Of a stretch of DNA of 5,261 nucleotides, positions 1 to 5,261 are shown piece by piece (the stretch's first letter is position 1; every line of letters begins with the position of its first letter). Under the pieces are notes generated by a model, which was given only the letters and a program-made list of their open reading frames with translations, was not told the origin of the DNA and did no database searches. Both the position numbers and the translations under genes were made by a program. This DNA is from Candidatus Zixiibacteriota bacterium (GTDB lineage Bacteria; Zixibacteria; MSB-5A5; GN15; FEB-12), in the NCBI GenBank assembly GCA_030591625.1, contig JAUVAR010000205.1, forward strand, positions 1-5,261, read 5' to 3'.

Positions 1-15
1 CAACTAGCTGGGTAG

Positions 16-33
16 CCCACCCTTTAGGGTGGG
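16..33 (+). repeat. GC-rich hairpin, terminator-like on + strand
   Basis: A perfect 7-bp stem (CCCACCC at 16-22, GGGTGGG at 27-33) encloses a TTTA loop and is followed by TTTCTA on the plus strand. It could be a weak intrinsic terminator for a plus-strand gene ending to the left of the window. It could also be a REP-like palindrome, because a second hairpin of similar size follows 24 bp later. No gene in the window uses it. The T tract is interrupted, so the terminator reading is uncertain. Confidence 0.5.
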
Positions 34-57
34 TTTCTATTCGGTATTTCAGTCGGT

Positions 58-77
58 GGCAGACGCCCTCGTCTGTC
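58..77. repeat. Second GC-rich hairpin (REP-like palindrome candidate)
   Basis: GGCAGACG (58-65) pairs with CGTCTGTC (70-77) around a CCCT loop. There are seven Watson-Crick pairs and one G.T pair when read on the plus strand. No T run follows, so it is not an intrinsic terminator. It sits close to the hairpin at 16-33 in otherwise AT-rich DNA, which is how clustered extragenic palindromes often look. Whether it recurs elsewhere in the genome cannot be seen here. Confidence 0.45.
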
Positions 78-80
78 CCC

Positions 81-350
81 CAATTTCTCTACACATACAA
101 AGTAATTTCACACACTCCCCTATTCTATAACCAAAATTTTATTGGAAATAAGTATGAACAGAAATAAATATAACATGAGAACTATGACATTCACCACAGG
201 ACCTATAGCGATACATAAATTTTCACAAAGCGAACCCATTTCCCTGTATGGTTCTGAACCCTACTTTGGAGGTACTGAAAATAAAAAAACATAAAAATGA
301 CAAAACAAACCCAATCTGCTACAAGTCAATATGCTTGATATAATTACAAT
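81..350. other. AT-rich intergenic stretch, no gene seen
   Basis: This stretch has many stops in all frames and no open frame with a plausible ribosome binding site or protein-like composition. It contains one copy of the dispersed repeat (103-129), listed separately. I see no RNA gene or attachment site in the rest. Confidence 0.6.
103..129 (-). repeat. Dispersed short repeat, copy C
   Basis: Positions 103-125 match 3897-3919 at 21 of 23 bases (differences at 114 and 122). Positions 106-129 match 3862-3885 at 21 of 24 bases. The shared core on the plus strand reads TTTCACACNCTCCCCTNTTC; on the minus strand it is purine-rich with GGGGAG. This copy is about 3.7 kb from the other two and lies downstream of the first gene, as the other two lie downstream of the second. 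Its function is unknown. It could be a degenerate mobile-element end or a transcript-end element. Confidence 0.6.
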
Positions 351-380
351 AAAAAAAACCAGCAAGTGTAAACTTGCCGG
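351..380 (-). terminator. Intrinsic terminator of the T9SS-CTD gene
   Basis: Read on the minus strand, CCGGCAAGT (380-372) pairs with ACTTGCTGG (367-359) across the loop TTAC. That is a 9-bp stem with one G.U pair, followed at once by eight T residues (358-351). It lies about 30 bp beyond the stop codon at 412-414. This is a textbook Rho-independent terminator in the right orientation and place to end the 903-residue gene. Confidence 0.92.
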
Positions 381-411
381 CTTTCTTGAATAAATTAAAT
401 TGAAACTATTT

Positions 412-672
412 CTATTTTATCAACATCATCTTCTTAGTCTGAATAAAATCACCTGCTGTCAGTTTATATAAATAAATTCCACTGGCAGCCGTATTTCCAT
501 TCCACGTGAATGAATGTATTCCAGCATCAAGGTTACCCTCAAAGACTGTAGTTACTTTCTTACCAAGTAAGTTGAATACTTCAAGCTGAACATTAGATGC
601 TTCAAATAAACTAAAAGCAATCTCAGTTGATGGATTAAACGGGTTAGGATAATTCTGATTCAGAACAAATTG
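412..672 (-). other. Region encoding the T9SS type A sorting domain
   Basis: The last ~86 residues carry the standard C-terminal signal of type IX cargo: the NQNYPNPFNPST start, a central VFNLLGKKV strand, an SGIYLYKL strand and a basic KKMMLIK end. In known systems this domain targets proteins across the outer membrane and is then removed or exchanged for an anchor. The DNA here is clearly more AT-rich (about 35% GC by hand count over 421-660) than the body of the gene. Confidence 0.88.
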
Positions 673-3123
673 CGAAGGCAAAGTCTCTTCACCCGCTACA
701 CTGCCCTCTTGCTTGAACATCACATTACCAACGCAACAGACTGGAATAACTCCAGCCGGAATCAACGATCCCAAATGGATGTTTCGGATGTCATAAATGG
801 CCTTCCGTCGAGCATAATCATCTCCCGTCTGAAGTATGTTACTGAAGTACGTTATTGCCTGACTTACCGTAGCTCCATCAACGGACACGATTTTCATCTG
901 ATCAAGACGGCCAGACACCACGCTCAAGATAGTACCAAGAAGGTACTTCCTCAAATACGTAGCGTATGAACGGTCAGAATCCAATGCCATGGCAAATACG
1001 ATTTCATCAAACGTCATTGGTCGTGCTGGATCGTCGGCGTAGGTTAGAAGCGGATACTGTATGGCGTAGCCGTCAGAACGATCATAGAAGTGGTCGAAAA
1101 TCATTTGGCTCCACTGTTCAACTTCCTGAATAGTGAAGATGTCTTGTCGAGGACCATCTTCATACAAGTCACGTAGATACACCTTCCAAGCCCACATATG
1201 CAGAAACTTGCCAGGAGTTACAGCAGCCAACTCGAAATTGACCTCTGTATCGATACCGGACAGAGTCAACATGACTGAGGGCGATGTTACCGGTGACATC
1301 GAGAGCGGAATCGTAATCTCTACCGTGTAGTCACCACTGCCCATTTCCTCAAAGCGGTACAGACCGCCTACATCGGTGTACATGGTCGCAATCATTACAT
1401 TAAGTGAATTGAACAATTGGACTTCGACACTGAGAAGACCAGCACCGTCCGCCATGACCTGACCGTAGATGTCGGCACACTCTGATACCCCACACTCGAG
1501 CGCAAACTCAGTAGCACAGGTATTACCATCACCGTCCCTCACGACCACCGTACCAGCACCTGGGAGAGTCGAATCCGTCGTTGTGACTGAGTAGTTGACC
1601 TCAGACGCACCCAGAGCAAATGGTGTTACCGTCAGCGTCAGATTCACACTACCAAAACCAAGGTTCACGGCGTAAATGCCCGAAGCGTCATCGTGAATGT
1701 CCGTACAAACAACTTCTGCAATACAACCGTTGTTACTGATGGTCTCACATACTGGCGGTATCGAGTCATTAACTGGATTGATTGGTACAAACAGGGCGCC
1801 ACCAGGATAGATATACGAATCGTAGTTGTTGTATCCCTCTATTGTGATACCGTGCCCCTCCTGTGTCGACAGGGTGGTATGGGTACCTTGAGAAACTGGC
1901 AGAACAGCTGCAGAGTAGTCGCTACTCAGAATGGAGCTAAAGTCTCCCGGTGCAATAGGCGCACCATCCAGCCAAATAGTTCCACCAGCGATGTCGTCGT
2001 TGTGGGCAATGATTGACAGGTAGTTGCTGGCAAACTGTGATCCACCGACGGTGGAAAACGTATAACTATACAGGAACTGCTCGGATGGGGCAATATTCCC
2101 CATAGCCGGATCGCCCTGGGTTGCACCTGGGTTGCTGTCACCAGGCATAAACTGAACGACAAAAATCGCATTGTTAGCCTCAAAGACGTGATTGCCCGTC
2201 AGGAACTGAACCTCAATGAAATCTCCCTTGTCTATCACGCCGATAGGTACACCATCCTGTAGGACAGTCGTGTTATCTGCACCAGCGATAATACGATAGA
2301 AAGAGCCTCCCGTACGCTGAGGCAAATTAGCCACGAACACTCTGTTGCCCCAACTTTGAAGCGGCTGTGCGACCTCAAAAATGTGATCGCATGCCCATAC
2401 GCTTGAAGGCACGTTGGTGCAAAGGTTGCCATTGGTCATGCCGATTGGGAAGTTTGATTCAATCAGCGTTCCGGTAAGATCACCAGCCACGCCATAACCA
2501 GTGGCGGTCTGGTTGTAATACGCCTGACCCCTGTTCAAATTCACCACAAACGGCACTCCCGCAGGGTGACCGTCGCTGAGTGCATTCGTCGGCGTTACAG
2601 TCACTTCGGTACCGTCTACAGAGGCAACAAAAGCAAACTCACCCGCGTCCGAGCTGTGAACCGTAGCCCCGCTGTAGGTGGCAACGATGAAATCTCGATT
2701 CATCGCGTCAACCGGTAAGGCAAGGGCGGCGTCAGAGGTGTAAGCCAGTCGATTTATCATGTAGCAGACAAACTCGTCATCGGAAAACGCATGAACAGCA
2801 TTATCCTGGACTGCCCCAAGCGTCCAGCTATCAGCCGACGAGTTCGGTACGACTACGACGGTAACCGTGCCCGGATTGACTGGTACCGTTGTTGAAAAGG
2901 TAGGGGCTGCAAACGGATATTCCACCGTTACGCTGGTCGCCACATCGCTGGTCAGATGCAACTCGGTCGAAGGTGCACCCAAGTTGTTCAGGAAAGTCAT
3001 AATGAACTCCCTGCCCTTGTTATCAATATACTCCTGTGCCGAGACCTGCGTTGTAAACGACAACGTCACGACCAGTGAAAAGATGATTAATTTGGTTAAG
3101 CGCAATCTTGAAATACTACGCAT
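412..3123 (-). CDS. Secreted multidomain protein: IgGFc-binding-type domain, CNA-B-like fold, helical module, T9SS sorting domain
   Basis: This encodes a 903-residue exported protein of unknown precise function, probably an outer-surface or released adhesin-like protein. Residues 1-29 are a signal peptide (basic n-region, hydrophobic LIIFSLVVTLSF, cleavage likely after VSA). Residues about 50-445 look like an IgGFc-binding N-terminal domain: YTSDAALALP near 128, the stretch from C245 to G259 (CDHIFEV...SWG), EQFLYSYTF near 348 and YDSYIYPGG at 434-442. Residues 455-545 are a Cys-containing Ig-like segment. Residues 550-635 resemble a carboxypeptidase-regulatory/CNA-B fold (IYGQVMADGAGL, TDVGGLYRFEEM, GDYTVEI). 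Residues 638-795 are a mostly helical module with DGATVSQAITY (749-759). Residues 818-903 are a T9SS type A sorting domain (NQNYPNPFNPST, LEVFNLLGKKV, SGIYLYKL, KKMMLIK). The ATG at 3123 is chosen because AAAGGAGAG lies 8 nt upstream of it (counted from AGGAG) and the signal peptide begins there; an in-frame TTG at 3171 or ATG at 3162 would give an overlong n-region. Domain assignments come from memory of families, not from a search. Confidence 0.93.
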   Translation of the reverse strand: MRSISRLRLTKLIIFSLVVTLSFTTQVSAQEYIDNKGREFIMTFLNNLGAPSTELHLTSDVATSVTVEYPFAAPTFSTTVPVNPGTVTVVVVPNSSADSWTLGAVQDNAVHAFSDDEFVCYMINRLAYTSDAALALPVDAMNRDFIVATYSGATVHSSDAGEFAFVASVDGTEVTVTPTNALSDGHPAGVPFVVNLNRGQAYYNQTATGYGVAGDLTGTLIESNFPIGMTNGNLCTNVPSSVWACDHIFEVAQPLQSWGNRVFVANLPQRTGGSFYRIIAGADNTTVLQDGVPIGVIDKGDFIEVQFLTGNHVFEANNAIFVVQFMPGDSNPGATQGDPAMGNIAPSEQFLYSYTFSTVGGSQFASNYLSIIAHNDDIAGGTIWLDGAPIAPGDFSSILSSDYSAAVLPVSQGTHTTLSTQEGHGITIEGYNNYDSYIYPGGALFVPINPVNDSIPPVCETISNNGCIAEVVCTDIHDDASGIYAVNLGFGSVNLTLTVTPFALGASEVNYSVTTTDSTLPGAGTVVVRDGDGNTCATEFALECGVSECADIYGQVMADGAGLLSVEVQLFNSLNVMIATMYTDVGGLYRFEEMGSGDYTVEITIPLSMSPVTSPSVMLTLSGIDTEVNFELAAVTPGKFLHMWAWKVYLRDLYEDGPRQDIFTIQEVEQWSQMIFDHFYDRSDGYAIQYPLLTYADDPARPMTFDEIVFAMALDSDRSYATYLRKYLLGTILSVVSGRLDQMKIVSVDGATVSQAITYFSNILQTGDDYARRKAIYDIRNIHLGSLIPAGVIPVCCVGNVMFKQEGSVAGEETLPSQFVLNQNYPNPFNPSTEIAFSLFEASNVQLEVFNLLGKKVTTVFEGNLDAGIHSFTWNGNTAASGIYLYKLTAGDFIQTKKMMLIK

Positions 3124-3167
3124 AAGATTCTCTCCTTTGTGATTAAAACAGTTAACAAACATTTCAT
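3096..3167 (-). CDS. Possible 23-residue upstream leader ORF overlapping the main start
   Basis: An ATG at 3167 has GGAGG only 5 nt upstream and opens a 23-codon frame beginning MKCLLTVLITKE and ending FQDCA, stopping at 3096-3098. It overlaps the first 28 bases of the 903-residue gene in another frame. The Shine-Dalgarno spacing is good, but the product is not recognisable. It may be chance, a translated leader coupling ribosomes to the downstream start, or a decayed start of something else. Confidence 0.25.
   Translation of the reverse strand: MKCLLTVLITKERILCVVFQDCA
3130..3138 (-). promoter_or_regulatory. Shine-Dalgarno site of the 903-residue gene
   Basis: On the minus strand AAAGGAGAG precedes ATG at 3123, with 8 nt between AGGAG and the ATG. 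It fixes the start directly in front of a canonical signal peptide. A second purine-rich site, GGAGG (3177-3173), lies further upstream and fits a different, out-of-frame ATG. Confidence 0.85.
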
Positions 3168-3238
3168 ACAATCCTCCAAACTAGAACTCGATGAAGTTTT
3201 TATATGGTTTCAATTAAAACACTAAACATCTATTGTTA

Positions 3239-3656
3239 TTATTTATAATAATAAAGATTTTCGTTATTGAAAATATCAGAATCCTCCGAATACTCACTTT
3301 GTCCAAACCGAACAGCACCAAGTCGTAAATCAATACCGCTTGCAGGCATTTGATTGGCAAATGCATTAACGTTAACATCCTCCGTACGGTAGCAATCTCA
3401 TCGCTCATACTTCCACTATATATAAATCAGAAAAACAAAATCTACGAACCGTACTCCGTCACCTGAGTCTGGTGGTATCACTTGAAAGAAATCTGTTTGA
3501 ATTCTCCCATCTTCACTTACAGTAAAATTTCCTGAAGTAAGGGTCGCAATTGGACTTCCGTTTACGTTAACACTAAATAAATAGGAAGTTATTGGCATAA
3601 ATTTGCGTAATGTTGATTTCAGGTTGTGCTTGAACTACTGCATTTAATGCAAGCAA
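3239..3656 (-). pseudogene. Remnant of a secreted VWA-domain protein (frameshifted and truncated)
   Basis: Three minus-strand frames join into one recognisable protein. Segment 1 (3656-3588) reads LLALNAVVQA/QPEINITQIYANNF, the end of a signal peptide and the start of a mature domain. Segment 2 (3583-3428) contains LFSVNVNGSPIATL, NFTVSEDGRIQT, FQVIPPDSGDGVRF and VDFVFLI, the region usually preceding a VWA domain. Segment 3 (3417-3382) is SGSMSDEIATVR, the MIDAS loop lacking its Asp. Segment 4, back in frame 2 (3373-3242), is NVNAFANQMPASGIDLRLGA followed by VRFGQSEYSEDSDIFNNENL. In intact relatives the first and third segments are joined by VFLIDNSGSM. Here the two codons for Asp-Asn are replaced by seven bases (TATATAT). 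The sequence stops about 60 residues into the ~180-residue VWA fold, and no start codon with a good ribosome binding site remains. Known VWA proteins of this type bind ligands through a metal ion; this copy should not be functional. Sequencing errors could explain single shifts, but not the missing remainder. Confidence 0.82.
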
Positions 3657-3794
3657 TTAAACTAAGACAGTCCAATGCATCTATTTAGACAACCGTAAGT
3701 AACTCCTCCTGGACCCATTAAGGTCATATTAAAACATGTTGTAAAATTCAGCCCCAAAAGACATGATGTAGATCCTAAGATGAAATATATGTCA

Positions 3795-3833
3795 GATTAT
3801 TAAGTCCCCTGCAAGGGCATAAATATTATAATC
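3795..3833 (+). repeat. Weak hairpin followed by T6 on the + strand
   Basis: GATTAT (3795-3800) can pair with ATAATC (3828-3833), and CCCT (3807-3810) with AGGG (3814-3817) inside it. Six T residues follow on the plus strand (3834-3839). No plus-strand gene leads into it and the inner loop is only 3 nt, so a terminator role is doubtful. On the minus strand it has no U tract. Confidence 0.2.
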
Positions 3834-3861
3834 TTTTTTGTTTTGTATCGCAAGTATTTTC

Positions 3862-3885
3862 TTTAACACTCTCCCCTTTTCTATA
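3862..3885 (-). repeat. Dispersed short repeat, copy A
   Basis: The 16-base core ACACTCTCCCCTTTTC (3866-3881) is identical to that of copy B (3904-3919), 38 bp away. The wider 24-base unit matches copy C (106-129) at 21 of 24 positions and shares its CTATA end. On the minus strand it reads TATAGAAAAGGGGAGAGTGT. Confidence 0.65.
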
Positions 3886-3896
3886 CATGACCAATC

Positions 3897-3919
3897 TAAT
3901 TTCACACTCTCCCCTTTTC
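3897..3919 (-). repeat. Dispersed short repeat, copy B
   Basis: This copy shares the identical 16-base core with copy A. It shares 21 of 23 bases with copy C, including the TAATTTCACAC left end that copy A lacks. It begins 9 bp past the stop codon of the barrel-dockerin gene, so it would lie in that gene's 3' untranslated region. Confidence 0.65.
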
Positions 3920-3927
3920 AGTTTATC

Positions 3928-5261
3928 TTACGGACACACAGCAGGTGCTTCTCCACTCTGAAACATAAACGCTACAAGAGCTACCAAATCAGATATATCA
4001 ATTCCATTAGAACCATCAACATCAGCTTCATCAATACATGAAGGTTCCTCGCCACCTGAAAACATATAAAAAACTAACATCACTAAATCAGAAATATCAA
4101 TTTGATCTAAAACATCACCATCTACATTACCACGAATATTAAGACAACAACTTGGTGGAGAAGGATTAAAAATTGCCAACCCCTCATTGATTAAGCGTGT
4201 ATGGCTGAAAATAGTCGGATTATTTTCGGGTAGATTAATTGGGGTTATCACACTTACAAGATTTGTATCTGAATATTGTGGGCTTGCCCAGCTTTCAAAT
4301 ACAAGATGGTCTGGTTGTCCGATTGTTGCATTGACCTCATGAATCCAATCAATTGCACCTTCATAATAAACTTCATCGGTGTACTCCCCAAACTGGAAGA
4401 GTTGAGTGTTGAACGAAAGGTCAATCAAAATTGGAGCAAAGGCAATATTGTGAGCATGAAGAAAAGTTTCCAGTTCCAACAGATCAGCCTTTACTTGAGC
4501 GAGGGTTACTCTACCGTAGATTGGACCTGCATAATCGATAATTCGTAGTCCATGCACATCGAGATGTATAAACGGAAGATTAATCCCCAGATTTTCAAGC
4601 TCAGTCACATACGTTTTAATCCGATCAACATCCAACTCAGGATAGAGAATAATTTGTCCAACAATGATGGATGGAGCTGCGTTATTCATCATGGTGATAA
4701 AGTCAGCAACCATTTCGGCAATTTCAGCTAAACTTTCAGTTTTACATTCGGGTCCATCTAATGGTGGATAGATAGGAGAATACCATCTTCTTATCGGTTC
4801 ATCAATAGCGACATAGCGAACGGTCCCTCCATTATTTTGCACATTAACAATTGCATCAACTGTCCAGTTGAATGCATTTTGTGCAGCAATTTGTCGTTCC
4901 AAGCTACAATCCACAACCGTTCCAAATGGTGTCTGCGGCAAGATGCCCGCTCCCTCTATGCATATATCAATTCCCCACTCATCTAATTTGGCGAACGCAT
5001 CAACTTGAGCAAAATTGGTAAGAGTGTTGGTATTGCATAGATTCCCCATACATGGCCATGAGTTAACATGGTGCGTGAGAAACTGAAACACATCAACTTT
5101 TGATCTGGTAGAGTCCCACAGTTCAGGATCGGTGAAGAGTTCCAACATGTCGGCACTTCCCAAGCTGGGTCCAAACCATACGTTGCTACTGTCGGCAGAT
5201 TGACTGCGAACAGATGGACTCATAACAATGAACGCTAATAAAAACAATACTATTGTAAATG
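3928..5261 (-). CDS. Secreted barrel-like protein with C-terminal dockerin-like repeats (5' end outside window)
   Basis: The frame is open to the right edge and reads FTIVLFLLAFIVMSPSVRSQ there, a signal-peptide hydrophobic core. The true start is therefore probably a few codons outside the window rather than the TTG at 5247. Numbering from that TTG (439 codons), residues ~20-360 form a globular domain that I read as a TIM-barrel, glycoside-hydrolase-like fold. Hydrophobic strands end in polar residues: VDVFQFL (51-57), IDICIEG (93-99), VRYVAIDEP (143-151; D149, E150), FIHLDVH (226-232), FAPILIDLS (270-278) and HLVFESW (314-320; E318). E150 and E318 are candidate catalytic acids, but I recognise no specific enzyme family and no substrate. 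Residues 370-439 are a two-repeat dockerin-like module. The protein is probably exported to the cell surface or a multi-protein assembly. Its GC content is about 43%. Confidence 0.9.
   Translation of the reverse strand, partial: FTIVLFLLAFIVMSPSVRSQSADSSNVWFGPSLGSADMLELFTDPELWDSTRSKVDVFQFLTHHVNSWPCMGNLCNTNTLTNFAQVDAFAKLDEWGIDICIEGAGILPQTPFGTVVDCSLERQIAAQNAFNWTVDAIVNVQNNGGTVRYVAIDEPIRRWYSPIYPPLDGPECKTESLAEIAEMVADFITMMNNAAPSIIVGQIILYPELDVDRIKTYVTELENLGINLPFIHLDVHGLRIIDYAGPIYGRVTLAQVKADLLELETFLHAHNIAFAPILIDLSFNTQLFQFGEYTDEVYYEGAIDWIHEVNATIGQPDHLVFESWASPQYSDTNLVSVITPINLPENNPTIFSHTRLINEGLAIFNPSPPSCCLNIRGNVDGDVLDQIDISDLVMLVFYMFSGGEEPSCIDEADVDGSNGIDISDLVALVAFMFQSGEAPAVCP
3931..4140 (-). other. Region encoding the dockerin-like pair of calcium-binding repeats
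   Basis: There are two repeats with F-hand loops. The first, N374-D376-D378 to D387, has two extra residues in its loop (VLDQI against NGI). The second, D409-D411-S413 to D420, has standard spacing. Both continue with IDISDLV..LV.(Y/F)MF..GE. This is the dockerin variant commonly seen at the C-terminus of secreted proteins in Zixibacteria-like genomes (from memory). Classical dockerins dock to cohesins; no cohesin is visible in this window. Confidence 0.85.

Larger units (their letters stand above)
3657..3927. other. Intergenic region between VWA remnant and barrel-dockerin gene
   Basis: No intact gene is visible. It holds two copies of the short repeat (3862-3885 and 3897-3919), a weak hairpin (3795-3833), and a Cys-rich 44-codon open frame without a good start (3665-3796, minus strand). 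A GGAGGAG on the minus strand near 3709-3703 may be the old ribosome binding site of the VWA gene, but no usable start follows at a normal distance. Confidence 0.5.

Noticed and set aside
670..2016. Plus-strand open frames at 670-969, 1133-1330 and 1693-2016
   Set aside because: They lie antisense within the 903-residue gene, have no ribosome binding sites and no protein-like domain character.
3124..3171. Longer N-terminus for the 903-residue protein, starting at TTG 3171 or ATG 3162
   Set aside because: It adds up to 16 polar residues ahead of a complete signal peptide. The TTG lies directly against GGAGG with almost no spacer, while ATG 3123 has its own well-placed AAAGGAGAG.
3214..3408. 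Independent small gene starting MSDEIATVRR
   Set aside because: Its first nine residues are the VWA segment after the MIDAS loop. The rest is an out-of-frame reading of the VWA remnant, whose correct frame gives NVNAFANQMPASGID.
3795..3839. Plus-strand intrinsic terminator
   Set aside because: No plus-strand gene leads into it, and the stem is interrupted and AT-rich. It is listed only as a weak hairpin.
3862..3919. CRISPR array
   Set aside because: There are only two adjacent copies with one 22-bp gap, plus a distant third copy. They are imperfect at the ends and no cas gene is nearby.
3838..4548. Plus-strand open frames at 3838-4041 and 4276-4548
   Set aside because: They are antisense to the dockerin and barrel coding regions or intergenic repeats, with no recognisable product.
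3928..5247. TTG at 5247 as the true start of the barrel-dockerin gene
   Set aside because: The frame stays open to the window edge and the upstream codons (FTIV) continue the hydrophobic signal-peptide core, so the real start is most likely just outside.

Overview
The window looks like a piece of a genome from an uncultured lineage of the FCB/Zixibacteria type (candidate division Zixibacteria, KSB1, Latescibacterota and relatives). The evidence is one secreted protein ending in a type IX secretion (T9SS)-style sorting domain (NQNYPNPFNPST...), a second secreted protein ending in a dockerin-like repeat pair of the DIDISDLV..LV.YMF.GG type, and AT-rich intergenic DNA. The phylum assignment is inference from protein style, not from a marker gene. 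All recognisable coding content is on the minus strand.

Layout from left to right. Positions 1-350 hold no gene. They contain two compact GC-rich hairpins at the extreme left, one copy of a short dispersed repeat, and featureless AT-rich sequence. A strong intrinsic terminator (351-380) follows the first gene. That gene (412-3123) encodes a 903-residue secreted protein: signal peptide, IgGFc-binding-type N-terminal domain, Cys-containing Ig-like segment, carboxypeptidase-regulatory/CNA-B-like fold, a helical module and a T9SS sorting domain. It has a clear ribosome binding site and may have a small overlapping upstream ORF. Positions 3239-3656 hold the broken remains of a secreted von Willebrand factor A (VWA) protein. 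It is readable only by stitching three frames together, its metal-binding (MIDAS) aspartate codon is destroyed, and its 3' part is missing. Positions 3660-3927 hold no intact gene but contain a Cys-rich open frame of doubtful reality and two more copies of the short repeat. The second gene (3928 to the right edge) encodes a secreted, probably barrel-shaped enzyme-like domain with a C-terminal dockerin-like pair. Its start lies just outside the window.

The two intact genes are separated by about 800 bp of decaying sequence and do not form a tight operon. Both encode exported, multi-domain surface or extracellular proteins, and the dead VWA gene was of the same class. The locus is best read as an accessory island of cell-surface and secreted proteins under turnover. 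I do not see a defence system, CRISPR array, RNA gene, integrase or transposase. The points most worth a second look are the VWA pseudogene, the three-copy pyrimidine-rich repeat, the composition step at the sorting-domain boundary, and the poorly characterised barrel and helical modules.
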